Assembly (NCBI GenBank): GCA_904419295.1
Contig: CAJFRA010000013.1
Location: forward strand, 1 to 52,665
Origin: Candidatus Pseudobutyricicoccus lothianensis
Lineage (GTDB): Bacteria; Bacillota; Clostridia; Oscillospirales; Butyricicoccaceae
DNA length: 52,665 nucleotides
Reading direction: 5' to 3'
How positions within the stretch are numbered: the first letter of the stretch is position 1; each line of letters begins with the position of its first letter. Position numbers and translations under genes: made by a program. Shown here piece after piece: positions 7,440-16,364 of this stretch. Under the pieces are notes generated by a model that saw only the letters and a program-made list of their open reading frames with translations, did not search any database and was not told where the DNA came from.

Positions 7440-7865
7440 GTGGACGAAAAAACGACCAGTGATCTGAACCAGGAAATGATGGATGAACCCAACATCGACG
7501 ATTATCTGCGGGAAAACCGGGCGTATTTTTCGGAAAGAAGCATCACATCGCTTTTGAAGGAACTGTATGACCGCAAGGCCGTCAGCAAAGCGGCTTTGGC
7601 GCGGCGATCCGGCATGAGTGAAGTGTATCTCCACCAGGTGTTTTCCGGGCGGAGGACGCCGTCGCGGGATAAACTGATCTGCCTTTGCGTCGGCTTGGAG
7701 GTCTCGCTGGAAGAGACCCAGAGGCTGTTGAAACAGGCGGCGTATGCCCAGATCTATCCACGGAACAAACGGGATGCCATCATCAGCCACGGCATCATCC
7801 ACCACACCGGTCTCGACGAGATCAACGACAAGCTGTTCGCCGAAAACGAAAAGACCTTATTTTAG
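7440..7865 (+). CDS. XRE-type helix-turn-helix regulator
   Basis: A 141-residue protein with an XRE/Cro DNA-binding domain at about 33-105: SITSLLKELYDRKAVSK, then the recognition region AALARRSGMSEVYLHQVFSG, then a helix like those of phage repressors. The flanking tails match nothing I know. The start is GTG 7440 after AAGGGGGGAAGG. It ends 31 bases before the first surface-protein gene and may share its transcript, and it is divergent from the kinase. An autoregulatory or surface-protein control role is inferred. Confidence 0.85.
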   Translation: MDEKTTSDLNQEMMDEPNIDDYLRENRAYFSERSITSLLKELYDRKAVSKAALARRSGMSEVYLHQVFSGRRTPSRDKLICLCVGLEVSLEETQRLLKQAAYAQIYPRNKRDAIISHGIIHHTGLDEINDKLFAENEKTLF

Positions 7866-7896
7866 GCACAGCAGGGAAAAAAGGGAGGAGAAAACC

Positions 7897-9981
7897 TTGA
7901 AACGCAAATGGATCGCGGCATTTTTGACTTGTGTCATGGTGTTCGCTCTCAGTGTCACTGCCTTTGCGGCAACTCCGGCTGCCACTGCGGCGCAAAAGCT
8001 GGATGACCTGGGTCTGTTCGAAGGTGTGGGCGGCACAGGGAGCACGCCCAATTACGACCTGAACCGGTCGCCCACCCGGGCAGAAGCCGTCACTATGCTG
8101 GTGCGGCTGCTGGGCAAAGAAAAAGAGGCCCAAAACAGCTCCTATTCCGCCCCTTTCACCGATGTGGCGGATTGGGCAAAACCCTATGTGAACTATGCTT
8201 ACAAAAACGGCCTGACCAATGGAACCAGCGCTACCACGTTCAGCGGCTGGACTTCCGTTAAGCCCACCGAGTACCTGACTTTTGTGCTGCGTGCCCTGGG
8301 CTATACCTCAGGCACGGACTTCCAGTGGAACAGCGCTTGGACGCTGACTGACAAACTGGGCATTACCCAGGGCCAGTACAACGCCAACACCACCGGCTTT
8401 AACCGGGGCAATGTAGCCAGCATCTCCTTTGATGCCCTGAGCGCTTCCAAGAAGAACACCACTACCCCGCTGTATCAGAGCTTGATCAATGCAGGCGTGT
8501 TTACCGAAGCCCAGGCGAAGACGGCGGGCCTGGTGAAAGAAGAGGCCAAAGTAGAGGTTACCAGTGTGAAATTGAACCGGAGCTCTGTCACGCTGAAAGT
8601 GGATGAGACGGTGACACTGAGCGCCACCGTAAGCCCTTCCAACGCGACGGATAAGAGCGTCACCTGGAGCTCTTCCCGCACCAGTGTAGCTACAGTCTCC
8701 AGCTCTGGCCGGGTGACGGCCGAGGGCGAAGGCACGGCCACCATCACTGCCAAGACAGCCAACGGCAAGACAGCCACTTGCACCGTAAAGGTGGAAAAGA
8801 CGGTGATCGAGCCTACCAGCGTATCGGTGAGCCCCAGCCGCTTGACATTAAAAGTGGGTGAATCGGATACGCTGAGCGCCAGCGTGCGCCCGACCAACGC
8901 CACCGAGACTTGGGTGGATTGGGAATCCTCCGATACCCGGGTGGCTCGGGTCTCCAGCTCGGGCAGAGTGACAGCAGTATCCGAAGGCACTGCTCGGATC
9001 ACGGCAACAACAGACAACGGCCGTTCGGACTATTGCACCGTGACAGTGGAAAAAGGGGAACCGGAATTGGAATTTTCCGTACCCAAGCTGAATTACAATT
9101 ATGGCCCCATGACGATCACGGAGTACTACAATGATGGCAGAGTGATGGGGCAGAACAAGGTGGAGTCTTTGGTGTTCAGCGCTGCAGGCCAGCAGACCAG
9201 CAGCAGTGCGAAATTTAATATTAACATCAAAGGACAGTCTACGAATGGCTATTGCCGGATCAAAATGTACATCTATAATGCCAGCGGGCAGGCGATTGCA
9301 GAAGAATCGCTGATCGAGTATGTGCAGGCTAATCAACCATACAATGCGTTGATTGAAAAATGGTTGGATATCGACGACTTGGAACAAGCGGCAAAGGTAG
9401 AATTCTACAGCTTTACCGGAGCGAAGGCCACCGAGGGCATCAGCGGCGGCACCACAGCGGAACCCACCGACCCGGAGGAGCCGGAAGAACCAGAACTGAC
9501 AGAAGAGCAGAAACAGATCTTGGCCACTGCAGAAAAGCTAGCGGCGCAGTTGGAACCGCTGATTGATAAAAATGGGACATTAAATAAAAGCGGAACTCTG
9601 TACGCTGCCAATCAAAAAGTGTTGGACAGTTGGGAAGCTTTCTGGGCCAGTACTCCAGACCAGGAAAAGGGCAAAGCCGATATGGCCCAGGCTGTGCAGG
9701 GGCTGAAATCGGTGGAGAGCCAGATCAGAGGTCTTGTGGCCATCTGTGAAGAAGATCCCCATTATTCCAAAGTCAAGACAAGGGCAGAAGCTGTGGTCTC
9801 GACGTATGAAACACTGCTGGGCCATTGTGAGGCGGTAGCCGGTGGCACAGCAACAGGAACCACAGGCTCCAGGCAGGCAAAAAACACATTTATGGAATTG
9901 GTCGGGAATTTGGGTGCAGTCGCCACAGAAGCAAACCAAGTGCTGGTTGATGCAGGTCTGAGCGATCAAAGCAAATTTTAA
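7897..9981 (+). CDS. SLH and Big_2 domain surface protein A
   Basis: A secreted cell-surface protein of 694 residues. A signal peptide (1-24, cut after AFA) is followed by S-layer-homology repeats (about 35-200, with FTDVADWAKPYVNYAYKNG), which in this family anchor proteins to wall polymers. Two bacterial Ig-like Big_2 domains follow (about 221-302 and 305-385), then a unique C-terminal half with an acidic PTDPEEPEEPE linker. The start is TTG 7897 after GGGAGGAG. The next gene is a close paralogue with one Big_2 domain fewer. Confidence 0.9.
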   Translation: MKRKWIAAFLTCVMVFALSVTAFAATPAATAAQKLDDLGLFEGVGGTGSTPNYDLNRSPTRAEAVTMLVRLLGKEKEAQNSSYSAPFTDVADWAKPYVNYAYKNGLTNGTSATTFSGWTSVKPTEYLTFVLRALGYTSGTDFQWNSAWTLTDKLGITQGQYNANTTGFNRGNVASISFDALSASKKNTTTPLYQSLINAGVFTEAQAKTAGLVKEEAKVEVTSVKLNRSSVTLKVDETVTLSATVSPSNATDKSVTWSSSRTSVATVSSSGRVTAEGEGTATITAKTANGKTATCTVKVEKTVIEPTSVSVSPSRLTLKVGESDTLSASVRPTNATETWVDWESSDTRVARVSSSGRVTAVSEGTARITATTDNGRSDYCTVTVEKGEPELEFSVPKLNYNYGPMTITEYYNDGRVMGQNKVESLVFSAAGQQTSSSAKFNINIKGQSTNGYCRIKMYIYNASGQAIAEESLIEYVQANQPYNALIEKWLDIDDLEQAAKVEFYSFTGAKATEGISGGTTAEPTDPEEPEEPELTEEQKQILATAEKLAAQLEPLIDKNGTLNKSGTLYAANQKVLDSWEAFWASTPDQEKGKADMAQAVQGLKSVESQIRGLVAICEEDPHYSKVKTRAEAVVSTYETLLGHCEAVAGGTATGTTGSRQAKNTFMELVGNLGAVATEANQVLVDAGLSDQSKF

Positions 9982-10000
9982 TTCCACATAAACAACGGCT

Positions 10001-10023
10001 GGCCGGGGCAATCCGCCCCGGCC
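10001..10023 (+). other. Intercistronic GC hairpin
   Basis: GGCCGGGGC pairs with GCCCCGGCC around AATCC, with no T-tract. It lies between the two surface-protein genes and more probably limits read-through or protects an mRNA end than terminates fully. Confidence 0.5.
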
Positions 10024-10053
10024 TAGGTCGCGGAAACAAGGAGGTAATCAATC

Positions 10054-11838
10054 GTGAAACGCAAATGGATCGCGGCATTTTTGACTTGTGTCATGGTGTT
10101 CGCCTTGAGTGTTACTGCCTTTGCGGCAACTCCGGCTGCCACTGCGGCGCAAAAGCTGGATGACCTGGGCCTGTTCCAGGGCATGGGCAACAACGCCGAC
10201 GGCACACCGAACTATGGCCTGGACCAAACACCTACCCGGGCACAGGCTGTCACCATGCTGGTGCGGCTGCTGGGCAAAGAACAAGAGGCCCAAAACAGCA
10301 CCTATTCCGCCCCCTTCACCGACGTGGCGGATTGGGCGAAACCCTATGTAAACTACGCTTACAAAAACGGCCTGACCAATGGCACCAGCGCCACCACCTT
10401 TGGCGGCAATGCGGCCATCAAGCCCACCGAGTACCTGACCTTCGTGCTGCGTGCCCTGGGCTATACTTCGGGCACGGACTTCCAGTGGAACAGCGCTTGG
10501 ACGCTGACTGACAAGCTGGGCGTCACATCGGGCGAGTACAATGCCAACACCACGGCCTTTACCCGGGGCAACGTAGCCAGCATCTCCTTTGACGCCCTGA
10601 GCGCCTCCAAGAAGAACACCACCACCCCGCTGTACCAGAGCTTGATCAATGCAGGCGTGTTTACCGAAGCCCAGGCGGAGAGCGCCGGGCTGAAAGAGGG
10701 CAACACATCTACTACAAAAGTAGAAGCTACAAGCGTCAAGCTGAACCAGACTTCTGTCACACTGGAAGAGGGCGAGACAGTCGCCCTGAGCGCCACCGTG
10801 AGCCCTTCCAACGCGACGGATAAGAGCGTCACCTGGAGCTCTTCCCGCACCAGTGTAGCCACAGTCTCCAGCACAGGTACGGTCACGGCTGAGGGCGAGG
10901 GCACTGCCACCATCACCGCCAAGACGGCCAACGGCAAGACAGCCACTTGCACCGTGAAGGTGGAAAAAGCCGCAGAGGCCCAGAACTTCACCGTGCCCAA
11001 ACTGAATTATGAATATGGCCCCTTTACAGCGGAGTGCCATTATTCCACGGGCAACTATTGGTACACCACCCAGGTGGATTCCCTGGTGTTTACCAAATGC
11101 GAGATGACCAACATCGGCAAATACAAGATCGCTGTCAGCATCCAGGGCACATCGGACTTTGATACCACAGGGATCATTGCCAATTTCTACGACAGCAACA
11201 ACCGAGTGCTGGACGAAGTGCGCTTGACGGCCAGAGTGCCGGGCAACAACCAGCCTTTCAACGTGCTGGATGAGACGTACGTGGAGCGGGAGACCATTGA
11301 AAATGCAGTGCGCATCGAGTTCTACGATGTGAACGGCAGCCCGGTCTCCTATGGCGGCAGCTCTTCCGGCAACAACAATTCCAATAACAACACAGACGAC
11401 GGTCAGGATGAAGATAACACATCCTCCAACGTGCAGGAAGCCCTGCAGATCGCCGTGAAACTGAACACCTACTTCCAGCAGGCGACCACGGCTTCCGGTA
11501 TGGGCGGCCAGGCTCTGGAAGTGGCCGGCAGCTACCCGGAGACGGGCGCCAGCACAGGCCGTGACCAGGCCATGGGCGTGGTGCGCCGTTATCTGGAACA
11601 GCGCCAGGGGCTGGCACAGGATGTGGCTGACGCCATCGGCGACAACCAAGAGTTTGCCAAAGTCCGGTCCATGGCTCTGGAAGTGGCCCGGCTGGATGGC
11701 TCTCTGGCTGCGCGCTGCGGTTCCAATATGAGCCGTGCAGAAGTGCTCTCCATCTTCGAAGGCTTTAACGAAGGCACCCGCCAGTGGGGTGAGCTGGTAG
11801 AAGAAGCGACTTCTGTTGTGGAGCAGTTCTCAAAGTAA
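10054..11838 (+). CDS. SLH and Big_2 domain surface protein B
   Basis: A 594-residue paralogue of the preceding protein. The first 200 or so residues (signal peptide and SLH part) are nearly identical in both, and the DNA is nearly identical too. One Big_2 domain (about 225-305) follows, then a different C-terminal region with an Asn/Ser/Asp-rich linker (SSGNNNSNNNTDDGQ) and a helical end. The start is GTG 10054 after AAGGAGGT. Family knowledge predicts wall attachment through the SLH repeats; the functions of the C-terminal halves are unknown. Confidence 0.9.
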   Translation: MKRKWIAAFLTCVMVFALSVTAFAATPAATAAQKLDDLGLFQGMGNNADGTPNYGLDQTPTRAQAVTMLVRLLGKEQEAQNSTYSAPFTDVADWAKPYVNYAYKNGLTNGTSATTFGGNAAIKPTEYLTFVLRALGYTSGTDFQWNSAWTLTDKLGVTSGEYNANTTAFTRGNVASISFDALSASKKNTTTPLYQSLINAGVFTEAQAESAGLKEGNTSTTKVEATSVKLNQTSVTLEEGETVALSATVSPSNATDKSVTWSSSRTSVATVSSTGTVTAEGEGTATITAKTANGKTATCTVKVEKAAEAQNFTVPKLNYEYGPFTAECHYSTGNYWYTTQVDSLVFTKCEMTNIGKYKIAVSIQGTSDFDTTGIIANFYDSNNRVLDEVRLTARVPGNNQPFNVLDETYVERETIENAVRIEFYDVNGSPVSYGGSSSGNNNSNNNTDDGQDEDNTSSNVQEALQIAVKLNTYFQQATTASGMGGQALEVAGSYPETGASTGRDQAMGVVRRYLEQRQGLAQDVADAIGDNQEFAKVRSMALEVARLDGSLAARCGSNMSRAEVLSIFEGFNEGTRQWGELVEEATSVVEQFSK

Positions 11839-11846
11839 TCAAAGAA

Positions 11847-11873
11847 TCTACCCCGGCATGCTGCCGGGGTAGA
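11847..11873 (+). other. GC hairpin after surface protein B
   Basis: TCTACCCCGGCA pairs perfectly with TGCCGGGGTAGA around TGC. There is no T-run, so it may be a partial terminator or mRNA-stabilising stem before the small membrane gene. Confidence 0.5.
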
Positions 11874-11911
11874 CCGTTGGTTTGACAAAAGAAGAGAAGA
11901 GGGATCACGAT

Positions 11912-12334
11912 ATGAAAAACAGGATCATCGGCACATTAAAAGACTCTCGAAATTGGTTTGCCCTGGCGGGCATTTTGGTCGGCATCATCATGGTGATCAT
12001 GGGCTTTGCGGCCAAAGGGATGTTCGACCGGTATGGCGGCGATTATCGGGCTCTGGCCTTTGGGGCGGACTTCTACACGGAGATCCACGAGGTGACCGCT
12101 CACATTGCCACTTGCCTCCACGAGCTGTATTACATGATCCGCTTTTTGATCAGCTGGGGCCTCATCCTGGGCGGCATCATCGATATTTGCGCCTTTGGCA
12201 GCAAATTGATCGTTGCGGAAAAGCAGCCGGCGGCCGATGCGGACGCCCTGCCTGACCTGCCGGACAGCATGCCGGAGACCGGCTCTATCTACCAAGAGCA
12301 GCCCGAACAGCAGGATCAATCTGAGGTAAAATAG
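11912..12334 (+). CDS. Small membrane protein, 140 aa
   Basis: Unrecognised family. Two hydrophobic segments (about 14-35 and 72-93) are followed by a soluble, acidic, glutamine-rich tail. ATG 11912 follows AGAAGAGGGA and is preferred over TTG 11882. It is read in the same direction as the surface-protein genes and ends at a strong terminator, so it probably closes their transcription unit. An accessory role in that unit is inference only. Confidence 0.7.
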   Translation: MKNRIIGTLKDSRNWFALAGILVGIIMVIMGFAAKGMFDRYGGDYRALAFGADFYTEIHEVTAHIATCLHELYYMIRFLISWGLILGGIIDICAFGSKLIVAEKQPAADADALPDLPDSMPETGSIYQEQPEQQDQSEVK

Positions 12335-12365
12335 CGAGACCAAACAGAAAAGGGAATGAAAAATA

Positions 12366-12404
12366 CCGCGCCCAGGCACGCAAAGCCCGGGCGCGGCACT
12401 TTTT
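12366..12404. terminator. Bidirectional terminator
   Basis: CCGCGCCC (12366-12373) pairs with GGGCGCGG (12389-12396). CACTTTTT follows on plus and TATTTTT on minus, ending both the surface-protein unit and the lexA operon. Confidence 0.8.
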
Positions 12405-12463
12405 ATGCTGTGACGACATACAGGAAAGGGTTCTTGAAATGGCCTGGTATCCGCACAACGCTT

Positions 12464-12934
12464 TCACAGCCGGATACTCATTTCATTTTCATCGAGGGAA
12501 AAGCCCACCTTTTTGTATAGGGGGATGGCCTTTGGTTCGGCTGAAGCAAGGACCACCTTGACTCCCTGCTTTTTCGCTTCATTCAACAGATATTGCAACA
12601 GATGTTCCATATAACCGTGGCCCCGATGGGCCGGCAAAGTATACACCGAAAACAAGGTGGCGCATTTGCCTGTGATATTCACTTCGTCTGGCATGACCTC
12701 ATAGATGCAAAGCATAGCCTTGGCAATCACCGCTCCCTCGCGCTCCAACAGAGCGCAGAGACAGGTGCCATCGGGTAGGTGCCGGTACAAATAGGAGGAT
12801 ATGGTGCGGGGAAGATCGGCCGGTAACGGGCCGGTCAGCTCCCGCAGCATGTCCAAACGGAGCGTTTGAATGATTGCGATGTCCTGTACAGTTGCCATGC
12901 GGAAACGGATGAGATTTTCTTGGCATGCCTTCAT
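12464..12934 (-). CDS. GNAT N-acetyltransferase
   Basis: A 156-residue GNAT domain protein that should transfer an acetyl group from acetyl-CoA to an unknown amine. It shows the acetyl-CoA pyrophosphate-binding turn PAHRGHGYMEHLL (near 104-116) and the C-terminal YKKVGFSL strand of the fold. ATG 12934 follows GAGGAGG, and that ATGA overlaps the stop of the upstream acetyltransferase by four bases, so the two are translationally coupled. Last gene of the lexA-recG operon. Confidence 0.85.
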   Translation of the reverse strand: MKACQENLIRFRMATVQDIAIIQTLRLDMLRELTGPLPADLPRTISSYLYRHLPDGTCLCALLEREGAVIAKAMLCIYEVMPDEVNITGKCATLFSVYTLPAHRGHGYMEHLLQYLLNEAKKQGVKVVLASAEPKAIPLYKKVGFSLDENEMSIRL

Positions 12935-13434
12935 GGTGCATCCTCCTCTGCAAGCAGTACCTGCCGTTTGTTCCCCCGGTAGGGGCCTTCTTCCACAGAT
13001 CCGGCCCACTGGAAGCCCTGGGCTTCGTAGTACCGGTTCAATTTGCGGTTGTCCGCCGCGCAATCCAGCCGCAAATATTGTTTGCCAAGGCCGAGGGCGT
13101 GGCGGCGGCAAAAGGCCAGCAGAGCCTGGCCGGCACCGGGCACGCCGCAAGCTGTCACCAAGTTGTGGACATAGCAGGCCGGCGCGCCATCGGGCCAGCG
13201 GGGGTCCTCTTCCAGCAGGATCACAGCACCCTGGATGGGCCCCTGGGGCGGCCGGAGCACATAGAGCACTCCCTGCCGGGCAGCCTGCATAAAATAATCC
13301 AGGCCGTAGGCCTCCAAATAGCCGGTGGTATTCCACTGGCGGATGCCCTGTTCATCCATCCACCGGATGCGGGCTTTGATCAGCTCCAGCACGGCTGCCG
13401 CATCGGCAGGCTGGGCTTGTTGGATCGATTCCAT
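12931..13434 (-). CDS. GNAT N-acetyltransferase
   Basis: A 167-residue GNAT protein, different from its neighbour. Its acetyl-CoA site is degenerate (GVPGAGQALLAFCRRHA in place of the usual RGxGxG), while LRLDCAADNRKLNRYYEAQGF is a typical C-terminal GNAT motif. ATG 13434 follows GGGAGGAG. The ribosome site starts just after the recG stop 17 bases upstream, so it belongs to the lexA-recG operon. The substrate is unknown. Confidence 0.85.
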   Translation of the reverse strand: MESIQQAQPADAAAVLELIKARIRWMDEQGIRQWNTTGYLEAYGLDYFMQAARQGVLYVLRPPQGPIQGAVILLEEDPRWPDGAPACYVHNLVTACGVPGAGQALLAFCRRHALGLGKQYLRLDCAADNRKLNRYYEAQGFQWAGSVEEGPYRGNKRQVLLAEEDAP

Positions 13435-13451
13435 GGGGTCTCCTCCCGATT

Positions 13452-15485
13452 TCATTGCTGCGCCCGGGCGAAAAGCTGTTCCACCCGCTGGCGCAAGGGG
13501 GCGTGCTGCAGCAGCCCCGGGTCTTGGGCCAACAGGTCTTTGGCCGCTTGTTGGGCTTCTTGCAGCAGTTCGATGTCGTTGGAAAGGTCGGCCACTTTGA
13601 ACTGGGGCAGGCCATGCTGCCGGTCGCCAAAGAAGTCTCCCGGCCCACGCAGCTTCAGATCCTCTTCTGCAATGCGGAAGCCATCGCTGCACTGGGTCAT
13701 CACCTGAAGCCTGCGGCGGGTCTTTTCGTTTTGGCTGTCCGACACCAGCACACAGTAGGATTGCAGCGTGCCGCGGCCCACCCGGCCCCGGAGCTGGTGG
13801 AGCTGGGAAAGGCCGAAGCGGTCGGCGTCTTCCACGATCATCAGGGTGGCCCGGGGCACGTTGACCCCCACTTCGATCACCGTGGTGCTGACCAACACAT
13901 CCAGTTCCCCTTGGGCAAAAGAGGCCATGACCCGGTCTTTTTCCCCGGCTTTTAACCGGCCGTGCATCAGGCCGATGCGCAGCTGGGGCAGCCGCTGCTG
14001 GAGCTTTTGGGCATAGGTCACGGCGGATTGCCGTTCATCGGCCGCCCCCTCCTCTGTCTCGATCAGCGGGCAGACGATATAGGCCTGCCCGCCGGCTGCC
14101 ACCTGCTTGAGCAAAAAAGCATCCAGCCTGGCGCGGTAGCGGCTGTCCACCGCGTAAGTGGGCACCGGCTTGCGGCCGGGGGGCAATTCATCCAAAATGG
14201 AGACTGCCATATCCCCATAGAGGAGCAGCGCCAGTGTGCGGGGAATGGGGGTGGCTGACATGACAAGGGTGTGGACCTGGTCGGCTTTGCCCGCCAAGAT
14301 CTGCCGCTGGCGCACGCCGAACCGGTGCTGTTCATCGGTGATGGTAAGGGCCAACCGGTCAAACTGCACCTGCTGCTCCAGCAGGGCGTGGGTGCCCACC
14401 ACCAGGGGCAGGGCGCCGGCGGCCAAGGCATCGCAAAGGGTCTGGCGCTGTTTTTTCGGGGTAGAGCCGGTGAGCAGGCCGCAGGAGAAGCCGCACTGTT
14501 CCAGCAGCGGGGCCAGGGATTGGTGGTGCTGCACAGCCAACAGCTCGGTGGGAGCCATCAGCGCGGCCTGCTTGCCGTTTTTGGCCGCCAGCCACAGGCA
14601 GGCCGCCGCCACCAGCGTCTTGCCGGAACCCACGTCCCCCTGGATCAGCCGGTTCATCCGCCGGCCGGAGCACAAGTCGGCAAAAGCTTGGTCCACTGCC
14701 CGGCGCTGGGCGCCGGTGGGGGCAAAAGGCAGCAGGCGGTAAAAGGCCTGGGGGTCATACCACTGGAGGGATACCCCGGGGCTGTAGCGGTCTTGTTCCT
14801 GCATCAGCTGCAGGCCGCAGGCAAAGGTGAAGAACTCCTCGAAGATCACCCGGCGGCGGGCGGCGGCCAGGGCCTGGGCATCTTGGGGGAAATGGATGTT
14901 TTCATAGGCGTCGCGCAGAGGGCACAGGCGGTGCTGGGCCCGGAACTCATCTGTCAGCCGGTCGCCCATCTGGGCCGTGCAGTCCAGCGCTTGCCCCATG
15001 GCCCCCAGCAGGGCCTTGCGGGAAAGGCCGCCGGTCAGCCGGTAGACGGGCAGGATGCGGCCGGTGATGGCGCCTTTGCCCGCCGGCTCAAATTCGGGGT
15101 TCGTCATCTGCTTGCGCAACAGGTTGCCGCCCATGCGGCCGTAAAACACATACTCCTGGCCCTGGCGGAGCTGGTCTTTGACATAGGGCTGGTTAAAAAA
15201 AGTCAGCTCCATAGAGCCGCTCTCATCAAAGGCCCGCAGCTTGGTCACCGTCAAGCCCCGCCGGATCAGGCGGGTGGTGGGGTCGCTGCCCACCAGGGCC
15301 CGCACGCAGCAGTTCTCCCCCACCGGCCCCTCCCGTATGGGCAGAATGTGGCTGCGATCTTCGTAATCCCGGGGGAAGTATTCCAGGCAATCCCCCAACG
15401 TAAAAATGCCCAGCTTGTGAAAAAGCAGGGCTTTTTTTTCGCCGATTCCCTTGAGGAACCGGATATCGGTATGCAGATCTGCCAT
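13452..15485 (-). CDS. recG: ATP-dependent DNA helicase RecG
   Basis: A branched-DNA helicase that regresses stalled replication forks and processes Holliday junctions. The 677-residue length is normal. An N-terminal wedge/OB domain is followed by superfamily 2 helicase motifs: Walker A GDVGSGKT (283-290), motif II DEQH (384-387), SATPIPRT and a C-terminal GRVGRG. ATG 15485 lies 6 bases after the lexA stop and has a poor ribosome site, suggesting translational coupling to lexA. Confidence 0.97.
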   Translation of the reverse strand: MADLHTDIRFLKGIGEKKALLFHKLGIFTLGDCLEYFPRDYEDRSHILPIREGPVGENCCVRALVGSDPTTRLIRRGLTVTKLRAFDESGSMELTFFNQPYVKDQLRQGQEYVFYGRMGGNLLRKQMTNPEFEPAGKGAITGRILPVYRLTGGLSRKALLGAMGQALDCTAQMGDRLTDEFRAQHRLCPLRDAYENIHFPQDAQALAAARRRVIFEEFFTFACGLQLMQEQDRYSPGVSLQWYDPQAFYRLLPFAPTGAQRRAVDQAFADLCSGRRMNRLIQGDVGSGKTLVAAACLWLAAKNGKQAALMAPTELLAVQHHQSLAPLLEQCGFSCGLLTGSTPKKQRQTLCDALAAGALPLVVGTHALLEQQVQFDRLALTITDEQHRFGVRQRQILAGKADQVHTLVMSATPIPRTLALLLYGDMAVSILDELPPGRKPVPTYAVDSRYRARLDAFLLKQVAAGGQAYIVCPLIETEEGAADERQSAVTYAQKLQQRLPQLRIGLMHGRLKAGEKDRVMASFAQGELDVLVSTTVIEVGVNVPRATLMIVEDADRFGLSQLHQLRGRVGRGTLQSYCVLVSDSQNEKTRRRLQVMTQCSDGFRIAEEDLKLRGPGDFFGDRQHGLPQFKVADLSNDIELLQEAQQAAKDLLAQDPGLLQHAPLRQRVEQLFARAQQ

Positions 15486-15491
15486 GGCGGC

Positions 15492-16082
15492 CTAGGCCCG
15501 GTATTCCCGGTACACGGCCACCACCAACCCCAAGATGGAGGCCTGGCTGCCATCGATGGGGTCGTAGGCCGGGTTTTCCGGCATGAGCCATACCTGGCCT
15601 TTTTTCAAAAGCAGCCGCTTGACCGTGGCTTCGTCTTCCAGCATGGCCACCACGATGGCGTGGTTGTCCGCCGTTTCCTGGCGGCGCACGATGACTGCGT
15701 CGCCTTCCAAGATGCCGGCGCCGATCATGCTGTCGCCCCGCACCCGCAGGGCAAAGTATTCGCCGGCGTGGTATTCAAAGGGGATATACCCCAGTATGTC
15801 TTCTTGCATCAAAATGGGCAGCCCTGCCGTGACCACGCCCAGAATGGGGATCTTTTTCACACCGCTGGAGTGGTTTTTGAGAGTGATGGAGCGGGTCTTC
15901 CCCTCCCCTTTTTCCAGCAGGCCCGCATCCTGCAAGATCTTCAGATGGGAATGGACGGTAGAGGGGGAACGCAGGCCCACAGCCTGGCAGATCTCCCGCA
16001 CCGAAGGCGGGTAGCCATTGTCGTCGGTATAGGCGGAGATGTAGTCCAGGATCTTTTGCCGCATAGGGCTCAGCTGCTTCAT
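15492..16082 (-). CDS. lexA: LexA repressor
   Basis: The SOS repressor, which cleaves itself when RecA filaments form. In 196 residues it has the N-terminal winged helix (PSVREICQAVGLRSPSTVHSHL), the Ala86-Gly87 cleavage site in VVTAGLP, and the catalytic dyad Ser118 (GDSM) and Lys155 (EATVKRL). ATG 16082 follows AGAGGTGAT. Its promoter carries a LexA box, so autoregulation is expected. It heads an operon with recG and two acetyltransferases. Confidence 0.98.
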   Translation of the reverse strand: MKQLSPMRQKILDYISAYTDDNGYPPSVREICQAVGLRSPSTVHSHLKILQDAGLLEKGEGKTRSITLKNHSSGVKKIPILGVVTAGLPILMQEDILGYIPFEYHAGEYFALRVRGDSMIGAGILEGDAVIVRRQETADNHAIVVAMLEDEATVKRLLLKKGQVWLMPENPAYDPIDGSQASILGLVVAVYREYRA

Positions 16083-16206
16083 CAGATCACCTCTGCTTTG
16101 GATGTTCTAGGGGCCCGGAGACCAAGGGAAAATGCCATCTTTTCGGTTGCCGCCTGAGGCAGCGAGAAAAGGGCCACAAAATCGGTATAATAACGGTTTT
16201 GAAGTT

Positions 16207-16245
16207 ATTATAACACAACAGGCAGTGGAAAGCAAACATTTGTTC
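16207..16245 (-). promoter_or_regulatory. lexA promoter with overlapping LexA (SOS) box
   Basis: On minus, TTGCTT (16230-16235), 17 bases, TATAAT (16207-16212). The 12-mer GAACAAATGTTT (16234-16245) matches the Bacillus SOS box GAACRNRYGTTY at every position and overlaps the -35 by two bases. Bound LexA would block RNA polymerase. Confidence 0.85.
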
Positions 16246-16364
16246 CACAATTTGCCGCTTGCGGGGCAAAAGCCCCCGACGGCCAGACACCGCCGCCCTG
16301 CCAGCTGCATAATCTGTACCGAGGTGCATCTGCATCTATGCGACAAAGAATGGAGGGAACCTGA

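Noticed and set aside
11258..11888. Minus-strand frames over the end of surface protein B
   Set aside because: They lack ribosome sites and overlap a protein with a clear signal peptide, SLH and Big_2 layout.
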